From positions 2,147,501-2,211,500 of the forward strand of contig NZ_CP095061.1 of NCBI RefSeq assembly GCF_022921055.1: DNA of 64,000 nucleotides, written 5' to 3'. The DNA is from Hymenobacter volaticus. Its GTDB lineage: Bacteria; Bacteroidota; Bacteroidia; Cytophagales; Hymenobacteraceae. The position numbers were made by a program, and so were the translations under genes. Positions within the stretch are counted from its first letter, which is position 1, and the number at the start of each line of letters is the position of its first letter. Below, piece after piece: positions 9,024 to 17,074 of this stretch. The notes under the pieces are model-generated. The model did not search any database, was not told where the DNA came from, and saw only the letters and a program-made list of their open reading frames with translations.

Positions 9024-9305
9024 CGGAAGTGGTGAGTAGAATGAACGAATCAGGCAAAGAGGTGCCGTTCCAGGCGGCCGCGGCTCCGCGAGGTGGCTGA
9101 TTGCAGAAATTCAAGCACAATGAAGAAGGATGCATTTGGCACGAAGCCAGGCATCAAGCGGCCAAAACACGGTAGGCGGCGGAGTGAAACATGTGTTTCC
9201 TTTGTGCCGCCTAGCACCTAACCCGGTTGGTGAGGTGGTGTCCGGCGTCTGTCGCAATGGCACCCCGGTAGAGGCCAGTGGCGCGGCAGAGAGATTATCT
9301 ACTTA
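9024..9305 (-). promoter_or_regulatory. Long structured 5' leader of the TonB receptor mRNA
   Basis: The predicted transcript has about 280 untranslated nt before the receptor start, much more GC-rich than the flanking DNA. Visible stems: TAGGCGGC/GCCGCCTA (9173-9180 with 9206-9213, perfect 8 bp) enclosing GAAAC/GTTTC (9186-9190 with 9195-9199); CACCTAAC/GTTGGTG (9215-9222 with 9226-9232, one bulge); GATGC/GCATC (9129-9133 with 9151-9155) enclosing TGGC/GCCA. I could not match it to cobalamin, TPP, SAM or another known riboswitch by motif. It contains only very short open frames (12 and about 34 codons). Confidence 0.45.
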
Positions 9306-9311
9306 ATGATC

Positions 9312-9342
9312 CAAAGGTAACAGAAGGTACTATGTAACGCAA
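9312..9342 (-). promoter_or_regulatory. Promoter of TonB receptor, Bacteroidota type
   Basis: The minus strand carries TTG (9340-9342), 20 nt, then TACCTTTG (9312-9319), matching TTG-N17-23-TAnnTTTG. The -33 region overlaps two AAGGTAC copies (9324-9330 and 9341-9347), the second part of the palindrome AAGGTACCTT, a possible operator. Confidence 0.6.
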
Positions 9343-9350
9343 GGTACCTT

Positions 9351-10265
9351 CGATAAAAATTTTTGAAGTGAGCATGAATTAGATGAACGATTTTGAACTA
9401 TAAGGTCTGATACAGGCGTTCTGAGCCATTTTACGCCCATCTAAATAGCACAACATTATAGTATCGAAAAGTGAAATATTTTACTTTCTCTATTGAGAGT
9501 AGCCCATATCTAAAGAGAGGACCCTCATACATCCTTGTTATTGATTCCCTGTGTATATGCTAGATGTAGGATAAGCCTCTATAGTTGCCCTGTCACACCA
9601 TACTAGTAAAGCAACCTTTAGGAATGCATTAAAGCAGCACAAGCGACTCCGGAAGTTTCGTCCACCTTATAGGTAGTACTATGCTCTCATTTATAGTAAG
9701 GCAATAGATAATGCATAGCACCAACTGCGGAGCTTTAGGACTTGAAGCCTTTCCAGCAGATGGTGAGTAATTATTTAGATAATAATTCTCCTATCACCTA
9801 TGCTCTTTCTAGAACTGCAGAGCCCGGTGTCCTAAAGGCTTGAGCTATCGAACACAAGAGCGGAAGGATAGGATAGTCGAAATCAGCCTGAAACTGAAGA
9901 GCACTTAGGTAAGCAATAGAAGTAATCCGAGGTAGCAGGTCAAGAGCCTTCATCTAGGCGCTAGTAAGAGAGTGCGTTCCTATGCTTATAGCCAATAAAA
10001 GGCGAGGTATTGAGCGAAGTTCATCGGGGTTGATTGCGATTAAGAAAATAATTTTTCAAATGCCCGAATTTTATTTTAGGGCCCAACACATGAGCTTATC
10101 CCTGAATTTTGCTGGAACGGGTGAAAACATGGGAAAAATTATAATTTATTATAAGTAGAGTTATTAATTCTAAATTGGATTGGCTCGAATTATGTAGGTA
10201 AGATTTCTAGAGCAGTGAAAAGTTGAATATGCTGCCCTTGCTTGCTGTTAGGGTATTATAGGTAA
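9351..10265. other. AT-rich region without supported genes, with an imperfect inverted-repeat element
   Basis: No coding frame of believable composition is seen on either strand. Between about 9724 and 9845 there are a 9-bp inverted repeat CTTTAGGAC/GTCCTAAAG (9733-9741 with 9829-9837), the direct pair ACTGC(G/A)GAGC (9724 and 9815) and an inner AT-rich stem AATTATT/AATAATT (9769-9775 with 9781-9787). This could be a degenerate miniature element. Confidence 0.35.
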
Positions 10266-10270
10266 ATGTT

Positions 10271-10278
10271 TACCTTTG
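10271..10278 (+). promoter_or_regulatory. Candidate -7 element upstream of the GH43 gene
   Basis: TACCTTTG matches TAnnTTTG; no good -33 TTG is found at 17-23 nt. If it is used, transcription starts about 10285, and the 83-codon open frame at 10266-10517 overlaps the promoter and is unlikely to be a gene. The leader would be about 290 nt. Confidence 0.35.
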
Positions 10279-10577
10279 AAATACGAAACAGTGTTGTTGG
10301 AATCAAGGGCGTGGAAGTTGAAGGAGGTGCATTAAGAAATCTGGAAAAATCTAACTTTATGAATCTTACAACGGATAGATCTTTTCAGGGAACCGAAATC
10401 AACTGGAATGCCTTTACCAGCGTCAACGAATTTCTTGTTCTAGCTCTACCCAACGGTATTTCTCTGCTAACGCCCACTCTTGAGCTCGTGTGGACCCCAA
10501 CTGTTGGGTTAGCGTAATCCCCCGACTTATTTCCGTAAAGATCTGGCTGCGAACTACTCTAGCGGCTTACTCTTTTA

Positions 10578-12226
10578 TTGCTGCCTAGCACTTCTCACTC
10601 CTTTCACTCTTTGTTCTCTTCTGTTGTGTCTTTCGAAGTAGAAACACCAGCTCAGATCGTAACGCCCGCCACCTCTCTCCCGACGGATTGTGCGCCCGTT
10701 ACCGCTACCAACACGGCTATTAGTGCGGCGCCTGCTGTTGAAACAGCGCCCGTTACTTCCTATGCAAACGTCGTGTTGCCGGGTGATTTTCCCGACCCGA
10801 CTATTGCCAAAATTGGGGATACCTATTGGGCTAGCGCCACTTCGGCGGAGTGGGGACCAGTATTCCCGCTTTTCAAATCCACCAATTTGGTGGACTGGCA
10901 GCTAGTTAGCCACGTTTTCCCAAACAGCAGTTCCTTGCCGGAGTGGACGGAAGCCAACTTCTGGGCTCCCGAGATTTTCCACGAAAACGGCAAAACATAC
11001 GTTTACTATACAGCCCGCAAGAAAGGCGGCCCCTTAGCTATTGGTGTAGCCAGCGCCGACGATCCGGCCGGTCCTTATACCGACCACGGCCCACTGGTGG
11101 CACAACGGTACGGCTCTATCGACGGCTTCCCGATGCGCGACGAGAAGGGTGACCTATACTTGGTGTGGAAGGAAGATGGCAACGCGTACAAGAAGCCAAC
11201 CCGATTTGGGCGCAGCGCATCAACGCCACGCACACCAAGCTGGTGGGTAAGAAAGTGGAGTTGTTCCGCAATGATGCTCCGTGGGAGGGCTGCTTGGTAG
11301 AAGGTTCTGCCATTGTGCGGCACAACAACTACTTCTATATGTTCTACGCTGGCAACGGCTGCTGCGGCAAGTGCTGCACGTATGCTACCGGCGTGGCCCG
11401 TGCTGAGAGCCTGCTAGGCCCTTGGGAGAAGTGCCCTGAGAATCCGATTCTAAAGAAAAATGCCACCTGGAAGTGCCCCGGTCACGGCACTGTAGCCGAA
11501 TACGAAGGCCGGTGGTTCTTGCTGCACCACGCGTATCACGTGCAGAGCCATGAATTTGTGGGCCGGCAAGGTATCTTGAGCGAGTTCACTTGGAACGAGG
11601 AAGGCTGGCCTGAGTTTGAAGGCAAAAGCCCACAGGCTGCCCCACTGCACGACGTGAGCATTCTAAACGTAACCGACAATTTCGAAGGCAATTGCCTGGC
11701 GGGTACGTGGCAGTGGCCTATCGGTCGTGAGCCAGAGGCAGGCGTAAGCGACGGGCAGCTGTTGCTCACTGCTAGCCCAACCGGAATGGGTTCTATTGTT
11801 GCACAACGCACGTTTACAGCCACCTATAAAGTGACTACCGCCGTGGAGTTGAACTCGTTGGATCCTGCTACTTTCGCTGGTCTGTCGGCCATCGGCGACC
11901 CAAACAATGCCTTGGCTCTGGTAGTCGGTGACGGTACGCTGCAAGTATGGTCGGTGAAGAAAGGTAAGCACGAGAGCATCACCAAGATTGATCTGCCACT
12001 TGGCAAAACCCTCAATCTGCGTTTGGAGTCGTGGGGTGGCCAACGCTTCCGCTTCACTTACAATGTAGATGGTAGCTCTTGGCAGCCGGTTGTACTCGAC
12101 AGCTTCGCGCTCAACGGTACGTATCTGCCGCCATGGGACCGGGGTATCCGCGTAGGCTTGCTGGCGCAAGGTCCTGCCACTTCAACGGTAGCCTTCAACC
12201 AGTTCACTATCCGCAACCAGCGGTAA
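10578..12226 (+). pseudogene. Glycoside hydrolase family 43 protein, frameshifted
   Basis: Two overlapping open frames (10578-11300 and 11165-12226) encode consecutive parts of one GH43 five-bladed propeller enzyme, probably acting on arabinose- or xylose-containing glycans. The first half has the base Asp (GDFPDPTIAKIGDTYW) and the pKa-modulating Asp (YGSIDGFPMRDEKGDLYLV). The second has the acid Glu (CLVEGSAIVRHNNYFYMFY) and the propeller-closing GTVAEYEGRWFLLHHAY, then a concanavalin-like C-terminal beta-sandwich. The frame is restored by adding one C to the CCC at 11200-11202, giving KKPTPIWAQRI. The first frame has only TTG or GTG starts and no signal peptide. A signal-peptide-like stretch (KIWLRTTLAAYSFIAA) lies just upstream in another frame and stops at 10586, so the 5' end may be damaged too. 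It stands alone. Confidence 0.75.
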
Positions 12227-12294
12227 TAGGTAAATATTAGGAGAGTTGCTAAGCCCTCAAGCAAGCTTATTAGTTATTAGTCTTAAGTTATAAA

Positions 12295-12334
12295 CAGAAA
12301 GCCCGGCCACTTAAATGACCGGGCTTTCTGTTTT
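12295..12334 (+). terminator. Rho-independent terminator after GH43 gene
   Basis: CAGAAAGCCCGG (12295-12306) pairs perfectly with CCGGGCTTTCTG (12319-12330), followed by TTTT. It isolates the following sigma-54-like promoter from upstream transcription. Confidence 0.8.
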
Positions 12335-12358
12335 AGGGCATTTCGCATCCGAACACTG

Positions 12359-12456
12359 TGTCCATTAATGGACAAATTTTCATATTGCTCAATGGTTATT
12401 ATCATCTACAAGTTACTGATAAATAAATTGTTATGCAAATGGCACGTCCCTTGGCT
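12359..12456 (+). promoter_or_regulatory. Sigma-54-like promoter and activator site of hlyD-tolC
   Basis: TGTCCATTAATGGACA (12359-12374) is a perfect 16-bp palindrome preceded by GAACACTG. Then AAGTTACTG (12410-12418), and TGGCACGTCCCTTGGCT (12440-12456), which matches the sigma-54 -24 box exactly and the -12 box except TTGG for TTGC. The geometry is identical to the unit at 15483-15580. The ATG follows at 12492. Confidence 0.65.
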
Positions 12457-12491
12457 GATAGTACAGGAAACCTTTCCTCTCCTGTACGAAA

Positions 12492-13739
12492 ATGGACAGA
12501 GCTATTTCAACTTCTACCGTACATCGTCGCCGGCGCCGCAGTTGGCTTATTGCTAGTGGCATAGTGCTTGTGTTGGTGGCAGGTCTGCTAGCCTTTCGGG
12601 GTGCCCTGAAGCCAAGTCTGAAACGTAGCAGCATTCTTACGGCTACCACCGAAACCGGAGACGTGGAAGCAGCCCTTACCGCGTCGGGGCTCATTATTCC
12701 AGCTTACGAAGCCGTAATTACCAGTCCGATCCAAAGCACCATTCGGCGGGTAGCAGTAGCAGTTGGCAGCAAGGTGCAGCCAGGACAAACCATTCTGGAG
12801 CTAGATAGAGAGCTGACCACTTCGGCCCTGGCTAAACTGCAGGACGAGCAGCAGCAAAACCGTATCAAGAACAATCAGCTGCAACTGACTCTGGAAAAAG
12901 CTCTGAACGACCTTCGCTCCCAAGAACAGGTGCAGCAGGTGAAGGTCCGCAGCTTGCAGTCGACCCTGCGCGACGAGCAGTATCTGCTAAAGATTGGGGG
13001 CGGCACCTCCGAAAGTGTGCGCCAAGCCGAATTGAACCTCAAAGTAGCGCAGCTAGAACTGCAGCGCCTAGGAGAACAAATCCGGAACCAGCGAGCTGCC
13101 AACGCCGCTGACGTACGCGAGTTGGGCTTCACGATGCAAATTCAGGACCGTAGCATAGCAGAACTGGCTGGTAAGCTGGCGCAAGCCAATATCAGCAGCC
13201 AACAACCTGGTGTGCTTACGTGGGTCAACGAAGATCTTGGTACCACCGTGCAGGCAGGTGACGCGCTAGCTCGAGTAGCCGATTTAAGCCGGTTTCGGGT
13301 GCGGGCTACAATTTCCGATAACTACGCCGATGCCCTTCACCTCGGTGACCCGGTGGTGGTTCGCATCAATGATACCGACCTGCGCGGCACCATTAGCACC
13401 ATTAGTCCGGCCGTGGACAAGGGTGTGGTGTCTTTCTATGCATCGTTGGTAAAAGACAATTATCCGGGGCTGCGTTCTAACCTGCGGGCCGATGTATTTG
13501 TGGTGACCAGGGCGCATCACAACGTGGTGCGAATTAAGAACGGTCCCTTCTACCAAGGCGGCAAAGAGCAGCCCGTGTTTGTGGTGCGCAACGGCAAACT
13601 GGTTCGGCGGACGGTGCAGTTCGGTGACAGCAATTTTGACTTCGTGGAAGTGAAAAGCGGGCTGCAAGCTGGCGAAGAAATAGTGGTGTCCGACATGAAG
13701 GATTACCTCGACACACCCGAACTCGTTCTTAACAACTAA
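12492..13739 (+). CDS. HlyD/MacA-type periplasmic adaptor (membrane fusion protein)
   Basis: 415 residues. The protein has a short basic cytoplasmic N-terminus (HRRRRR), one membrane segment at about 17-36, a lipoyl-like half motif (about 60-95, VAVGSKVQPGQTILELD), a long alpha-hairpin coiled coil (about 100-235, rich in Gln/Glu/Leu), the second lipoyl half (QPGVLTWVNEDLGTTVQAGD) and beta-barrel domains to the end. It should bridge an inner-membrane ABC exporter and the TolC-like channel encoded 8 nt downstream. Its own transporter is probably the ATPase/FtsX set at 15661-19533, which shares its promoter architecture. Starting at ATG 12492 gives a normal adaptor N-terminus. Confidence 0.88.
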   Translation: MDRAISTSTVHRRRRRSWLIASGIVLVLVAGLLAFRGALKPSLKRSSILTATTETGDVEAALTASGLIIPAYEAVITSPIQSTIRRVAVAVGSKVQPGQTILELDRELTTSALAKLQDEQQQNRIKNNQLQLTLEKALNDLRSQEQVQQVKVRSLQSTLRDEQYLLKIGGGTSESVRQAELNLKVAQLELQRLGEQIRNQRAANAADVRELGFTMQIQDRSIAELAGKLAQANISSQQPGVLTWVNEDLGTTVQAGDALARVADLSRFRVRATISDNYADALHLGDPVVVRINDTDLRGTISTISPAVDKGVVSFYASLVKDNYPGLRSNLRADVFVVTRAHHNVVRIKNGPFYQGGKEQPVFVVRNGKLVRRTVQFGDSNFDFVEVKSGLQAGEEIVVSDMKDYLDTPELVLNN

Positions 13740-13747
13740 GCGGCCTT

Positions 13748-15193
13748 ATGAAACGGATACTTACTTTCCTGTTGCTGGCCGGTAGTACTGCTTCGGCTCA
13801 AGTTCCAACTACCACCAAGACGTTAGATGAAGTTATAGAGCTGGCGCTGAACCAGTCGGCGGTGGCCAAGCAAACTCAAACCACCCGCGACCAAAGCTAC
13901 TGGCAGTGGCGCACCTACCAAGCCAACTACAAGCCGCAGTTAGGTTTACAGGGCACTCTGCCGGATTTCAGCCGCGCCATAACGCCGGTAGAGCAGCCCA
14001 ACGGTACCATTGACTTCAAACCTGTCCGTTATAATAACTCCAACCTGGCCTTGACGGTCAGCCAGAATATTGGCCTGACTGGCGGACAAGTGTTTGTTGC
14101 TTCCGAAGTGCAGCGTTTCGATGACTTCAACGGCCGTATGAAGCGCTACAACAACCAGCCCGTTAGCATCGGCCTCACGCAGCCTTTTGGCAAGTTCAAC
14201 AGTTTGCGCTGGGCGAACCGGATAGAGCCTTTGCGCTATCAAGAAAGCCAGCGGTTATACGTGGAGGAGCGCGAAGGCATAGCGCAGCGTATTACCGAGC
14301 TATATTTTGATGTGCTGCAACAGCAAGTAAACGCCGAAGTGGCCAGCCAAAACGTGCGTGCCAACGAGGAATTACTTCGCCTCGGAAGGGAGCGTCATCA
14401 ACTGGGCTACCTCTCGCAGAGTGACTTATTGCGGCTGGAACTGAACTTACTAAATGCTCGCCAAGCCATGGCGCAGGGCCAACTCGACGCTCAAAACGCG
14501 GCCGTAAGCTTACAGAGCTACACGGGCTTGCGCGCCGAAACCCTGCAACTCGCTGTGCCCGTCGCGGCGCCGCACCTGGTAGTGCCTGCTGAGTTAGCCT
14601 TGGCCCAAGCTCGCCAAAACCGGAGTGTGGTGTTAGGCTTTCGCCGTCGGTTGCTGCAAGCAGAGCGTGAAGTAGCTTTAGCCCGCGGTACCACTGGTTT
14701 TCAGGCAACCCTTTCGGCCAACTTAGGCTACGTAAACCAAGCCAGTAATTTGTGGGATACCTATGCCGCCTTGCAAAACCAGCAGCAGGTGCAACTCACG
14801 TTCTCGCTGCCGCTCGTGGATTGGGGCAAGCAGCGGTCCATCATGAAAACGGCGGAGCTAACCCGCCGCCAAGTGCAAAATGATGTCGCTCAGGAAGAGC
14901 TTAGCTTCGAGCAGAGCGTACAGGTGCAAGCCACGCAAATCAAGACGTTGAGCGAGCAATTAGCCCTGGCTAGCCACGCCGATTCTCTAGCTCAGCAACG
15001 CTACAATATTGCGCAGGCAACTTATAAAGTAGGCCGCATCAGCCTCACCGACCTCACTATTGCTTCGGCAGAAAAAGATCAGGCCCGCCGTACTTACATC
15101 TTGGCGCTGCGTGCTGCTTGGGTGGCACATTACCGGCTGCGCGCTCTCACGCTCTATGATTTCGAGCGGCAAATACCACTAGCAGCAAAGTAG
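13748..15193 (+). CDS. TolC-family outer-membrane efflux channel
   Basis: 481 residues with a signal peptide (MKRILTFLLLAGSTASAQ). Two outer-membrane efflux repeats follow, with the periodic Ala/Gln/Leu-rich coiled-coil helices typical of TolC (for example AEREVALARG and SLAQQRYNIAQATYKVG). The repeat about 380-430 is the expected counterpart of the first-half helix near 195-240 (VRANEELLRLGRERHQLGYL). It forms the trimeric outer-membrane exit duct. The gene starts 8 nt after hlyD and shares its transcript. It is followed by a hairpin. Confidence 0.88.
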   Translation: MKRILTFLLLAGSTASAQVPTTTKTLDEVIELALNQSAVAKQTQTTRDQSYWQWRTYQANYKPQLGLQGTLPDFSRAITPVEQPNGTIDFKPVRYNNSNLALTVSQNIGLTGGQVFVASEVQRFDDFNGRMKRYNNQPVSIGLTQPFGKFNSLRWANRIEPLRYQESQRLYVEEREGIAQRITELYFDVLQQQVNAEVASQNVRANEELLRLGRERHQLGYLSQSDLLRLELNLLNARQAMAQGQLDAQNAAVSLQSYTGLRAETLQLAVPVAAPHLVVPAELALAQARQNRSVVLGFRRRLLQAEREVALARGTTGFQATLSANLGYVNQASNLWDTYAALQNQQQVQLTFSLPLVDWGKQRSIMKTAELTRRQVQNDVAQEELSFEQSVQVQATQIKTLSEQLALASHADSLAQQRYNIAQATYKVGRISLTDLTIASAEKDQARRTYILALRAAWVAHYRLRALTLYDFERQIPLAAK

Positions 15194-15230
15194 GGGATAG
15201 GAAACCTGCTACTTCTATAGCACTCAACAA

Positions 15231-15272
15231 AGCCAAAGCGCACCGCAGCCCTAGCTACGGCGCGCTTTGGCT
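15231..15272 (+). terminator. Hairpin after tolC-like gene
   Basis: AGCCAAAGCGC (15231-15241) pairs perfectly with GCGCTTTGGCT (15262-15272). There is no clear T-run, so it may be a weak terminator or an mRNA-stabilising end. Confidence 0.6.
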
Positions 15273-15482
15273 ATTGGAGCAACTTCACATGAATAGTGGT
15301 TTATCTGGTCTGAAAGGTCACTCCAAGTAAGAAGTGAAGCATTCGCATAGTGAATTATCTCGCGTGCTACCCACTGATTCCGCAATACGAGCGAGTTGTT
15401 TCGGCTCCGCCCAGCATAACGGATGGATTAAACAAACTTTTATGTCCACTCTTAATCCGCGCTCAATCATTATCGAACACTC

Positions 15483-15580
15483 TGTCCGGAAACGGACACC
15501 TTTTGTATTCGGACTATTTTGAAATTATGTAATAAGTTACTGTTATTCAACGTATTAAAACAATGGCACGGCGCTTGGCT
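15483..15580 (+). promoter_or_regulatory. Sigma-54-like promoter and activator site of the ABC/FtsX operon
   Basis: TGTCCGGAAACGGACA (15483-15498) is preceded by GAACACTC. AAGTTACTG is at 15534-15542 and TGGCACGGCGCTTGGCT at 15564-15580. Palindrome to -24 box is 81 bp and AAGTTACTG to -24 box is 30 bp, exactly as in the unit at 12359. The ATPase start follows at 15661. Confidence 0.65.
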
Positions 15581-15660
15581 ACATTACTATGAACCTAGGG
15601 CTATACTGCTCGAATTCGGACAACTTCTTGCGCCATCCTTTCTAACTCTTGCTATATCTC

Positions 15661-16407
15661 ATGGAAAACATTCTCTCTCAATCGGCCGCCCGGCCTCAGG
15701 CTTCCCCCGACGCAGTTACTTCTGCTGCCAGCCAGCCCGTTATTCAACTGCGCGATATCGAGAAAGTCTACCAAACCAAGACCATTGAAACCGTAGCTTT
15801 GAACCGCGTGAACTTAACTATCAACAAAGGCGAGTTCGTGTCGATTATGGGGCCGTCGGGTTGCGGGAAGTCCACGCTACTTAGCATTATAGGCTTACTC
15901 GACGAGCCAACCAGTGGGGTAATCGAGCTGGATGGCCGGCCGGTGAATTCCTATTCCGATAGAGAGCTGGCTTCGCTGCGTAACCAAAAAATCGGGTTCG
16001 TATTCCAAAGCTACCACCTCATCAACGACCTCTCGGTAATTGATAATGTGGAACTGCCCTTGTTGTACCGGCCTGGCGTAGGCGGCAAAGAGCGGCGCCA
16101 GCGGGCCTACGCCGCCCTCGATAAAGTAGGGCTAAGTGCGCGCACCAACCATTTCCCGAGTCAACTTTCGGGTGGACAGCGCCAGCGGGTAGCCATTGCC
16201 CGCGCTTTGGCCGGCCGTCCCGAAATCATTCTGGCCGACGAACCAACGGGCAACCTGGACTCCGTGATGGGCGAGGAAATTATGGACCTGCTACTGGATT
16301 TGAATCGGCAGGAGGGTACCACCATCGTGATGGTGACTCACGACGAACAGCAAGCCCGCCGCACCGAACGGCTTATTCGCTTTTTCGACGGTAGCCAAGT
16401 CAACTAG
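15661..16407 (+). CDS. ABC transporter ATP-binding protein, MacB/LolD type
   Basis: 248 residues from ATG 15661 (MENILSQSAARP). Walker A is GPSGCGKST at 64-72, a Q-loop VFQSYH follows, the signature is LSGGQRQR, Walker B with catalytic Glu is ILADEPTGNLD, and the switch His is in VTHDEQQ. These are the hallmarks of the LolD/MacB subgroup, which powers FtsX-fold permeases that do mechanical work on periplasmic partners rather than transmembrane channels. Two FtsX-like permeases follow in the same unit. It is the first gene of the second sigma-54-like transcript. Confidence 0.93.
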   Translation: MENILSQSAARPQASPDAVTSAASQPVIQLRDIEKVYQTKTIETVALNRVNLTINKGEFVSIMGPSGCGKSTLLSIIGLLDEPTSGVIELDGRPVNSYSDRELASLRNQKIGFVFQSYHLINDLSVIDNVELPLLYRPGVGGKERRQRAYAALDKVGLSARTNHFPSQLSGGQRQRVAIARALAGRPEIILADEPTGNLDSVMGEEIMDLLLDLNRQEGTTIVMVTHDEQQARRTERLIRFFDGSQVN

Positions 16408-16483
16408 ATCTGGGGCCCCCGGCTAGCCGCCTTTCGCTAAAGCGGCCAGCAAACTTCGAACACGTGCTTAAAGCAGTAATAAA

Positions 16484-17074
16484 ATGAAAACCCTTGCACT
16501 TCCACTGCCCGATACCGAACTGGTAGCTGCTTGCCGCCGGGGTAGTGCGGCGGCGCAGGAACAGCTTTACCGGCGCTTCGCGCCCAAGATGCTGGCCTTG
16601 TGCTTGCGCTACGTTCGCCACAAGTTTGATGCCGAGGATACCCTGGTTCGTGGTTTCGAGAAGGTGTTCCGCAGCCTGGGCCAGTTCGAGGGCAAAGGCA
16701 GCCTGGAAGGATGGGTGCGCCGCATTATGGTGCACGAAGCATTAGGCTTCCTGCGTAGCCGGGAGTCACTGACGCTCAGCATCGAAGACTGCTCTACCGA
16801 CCACCTCGCTACCGATTTGCCTGGTGCCGACGTGGAACTGCAAGCCGCCGACCTGCTTCGGTTGGTGCAGGAGTTGCCAGCTGGCTACCGGGCGGTGTTC
16901 AACCTCTACGCGCTCGAAGGCTATAGTCACCTGGAAGTTGCCGATCTGCTTGGTATTACGGAGGGCACCAGCAAGTCGCAGCTGAGCAAGGCCCGGAGCA
17001 TACTGCAGCGGCAGGTTGCCGCGCTTCAATCTTCTTTTTCAACTTCTTGCTACCTCACAACTCATGTTGCTTAG
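16484..17074 (+). CDS. ECF-type RNA polymerase sigma factor
   Basis: 196 residues. Region 2 spans about 25-90 (AAQEQLYRRFAPKMLALCLR, then DAEDTLVRGFEKVFRSLGQF with the region 2.2/2.3 acidic and aromatic pattern). Region 4 spans about 125-180 (LPAGYRAVFNLYALEGYSHL, then VADLLGITEGTSKSQLSKAR helix-turn-helix). It should direct polymerase to a small promoter set. No anti-sigma gene is adjacent. It sits unusually between the ABC ATPase and its permease and overlaps the permease start by 11 nt, suggesting translational coupling. It might autoregulate the operon or mark a downstream stress regulon. Confidence 0.88.
   Translation: MKTLALPLPDTELVAACRRGSAAAQEQLYRRFAPKMLALCLRYVRHKFDAEDTLVRGFEKVFRSLGQFEGKGSLEGWVRRIMVHEALGFLRSRESLTLSIEDCSTDHLATDLPGADVELQAADLLRLVQELPAGYRAVFNLYALEGYSHLEVADLLGITEGTSKSQLSKARSILQRQVAALQSSFSTSCYLTTHVA

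Noticed and set aside
9024..9305. Cobalamin or TPP riboswitch in the receptor leader
   Set aside because: GCCACTGG and CGGGGTGCC resemble fragments of these classes, but the required companion boxes are missing.
10266..10517. 83-codon plus-strand frame upstream of the GH43 gene
   Set aside because: Its start overlaps a -7 promoter element and the sequence shows no family pattern; more likely leader RNA.
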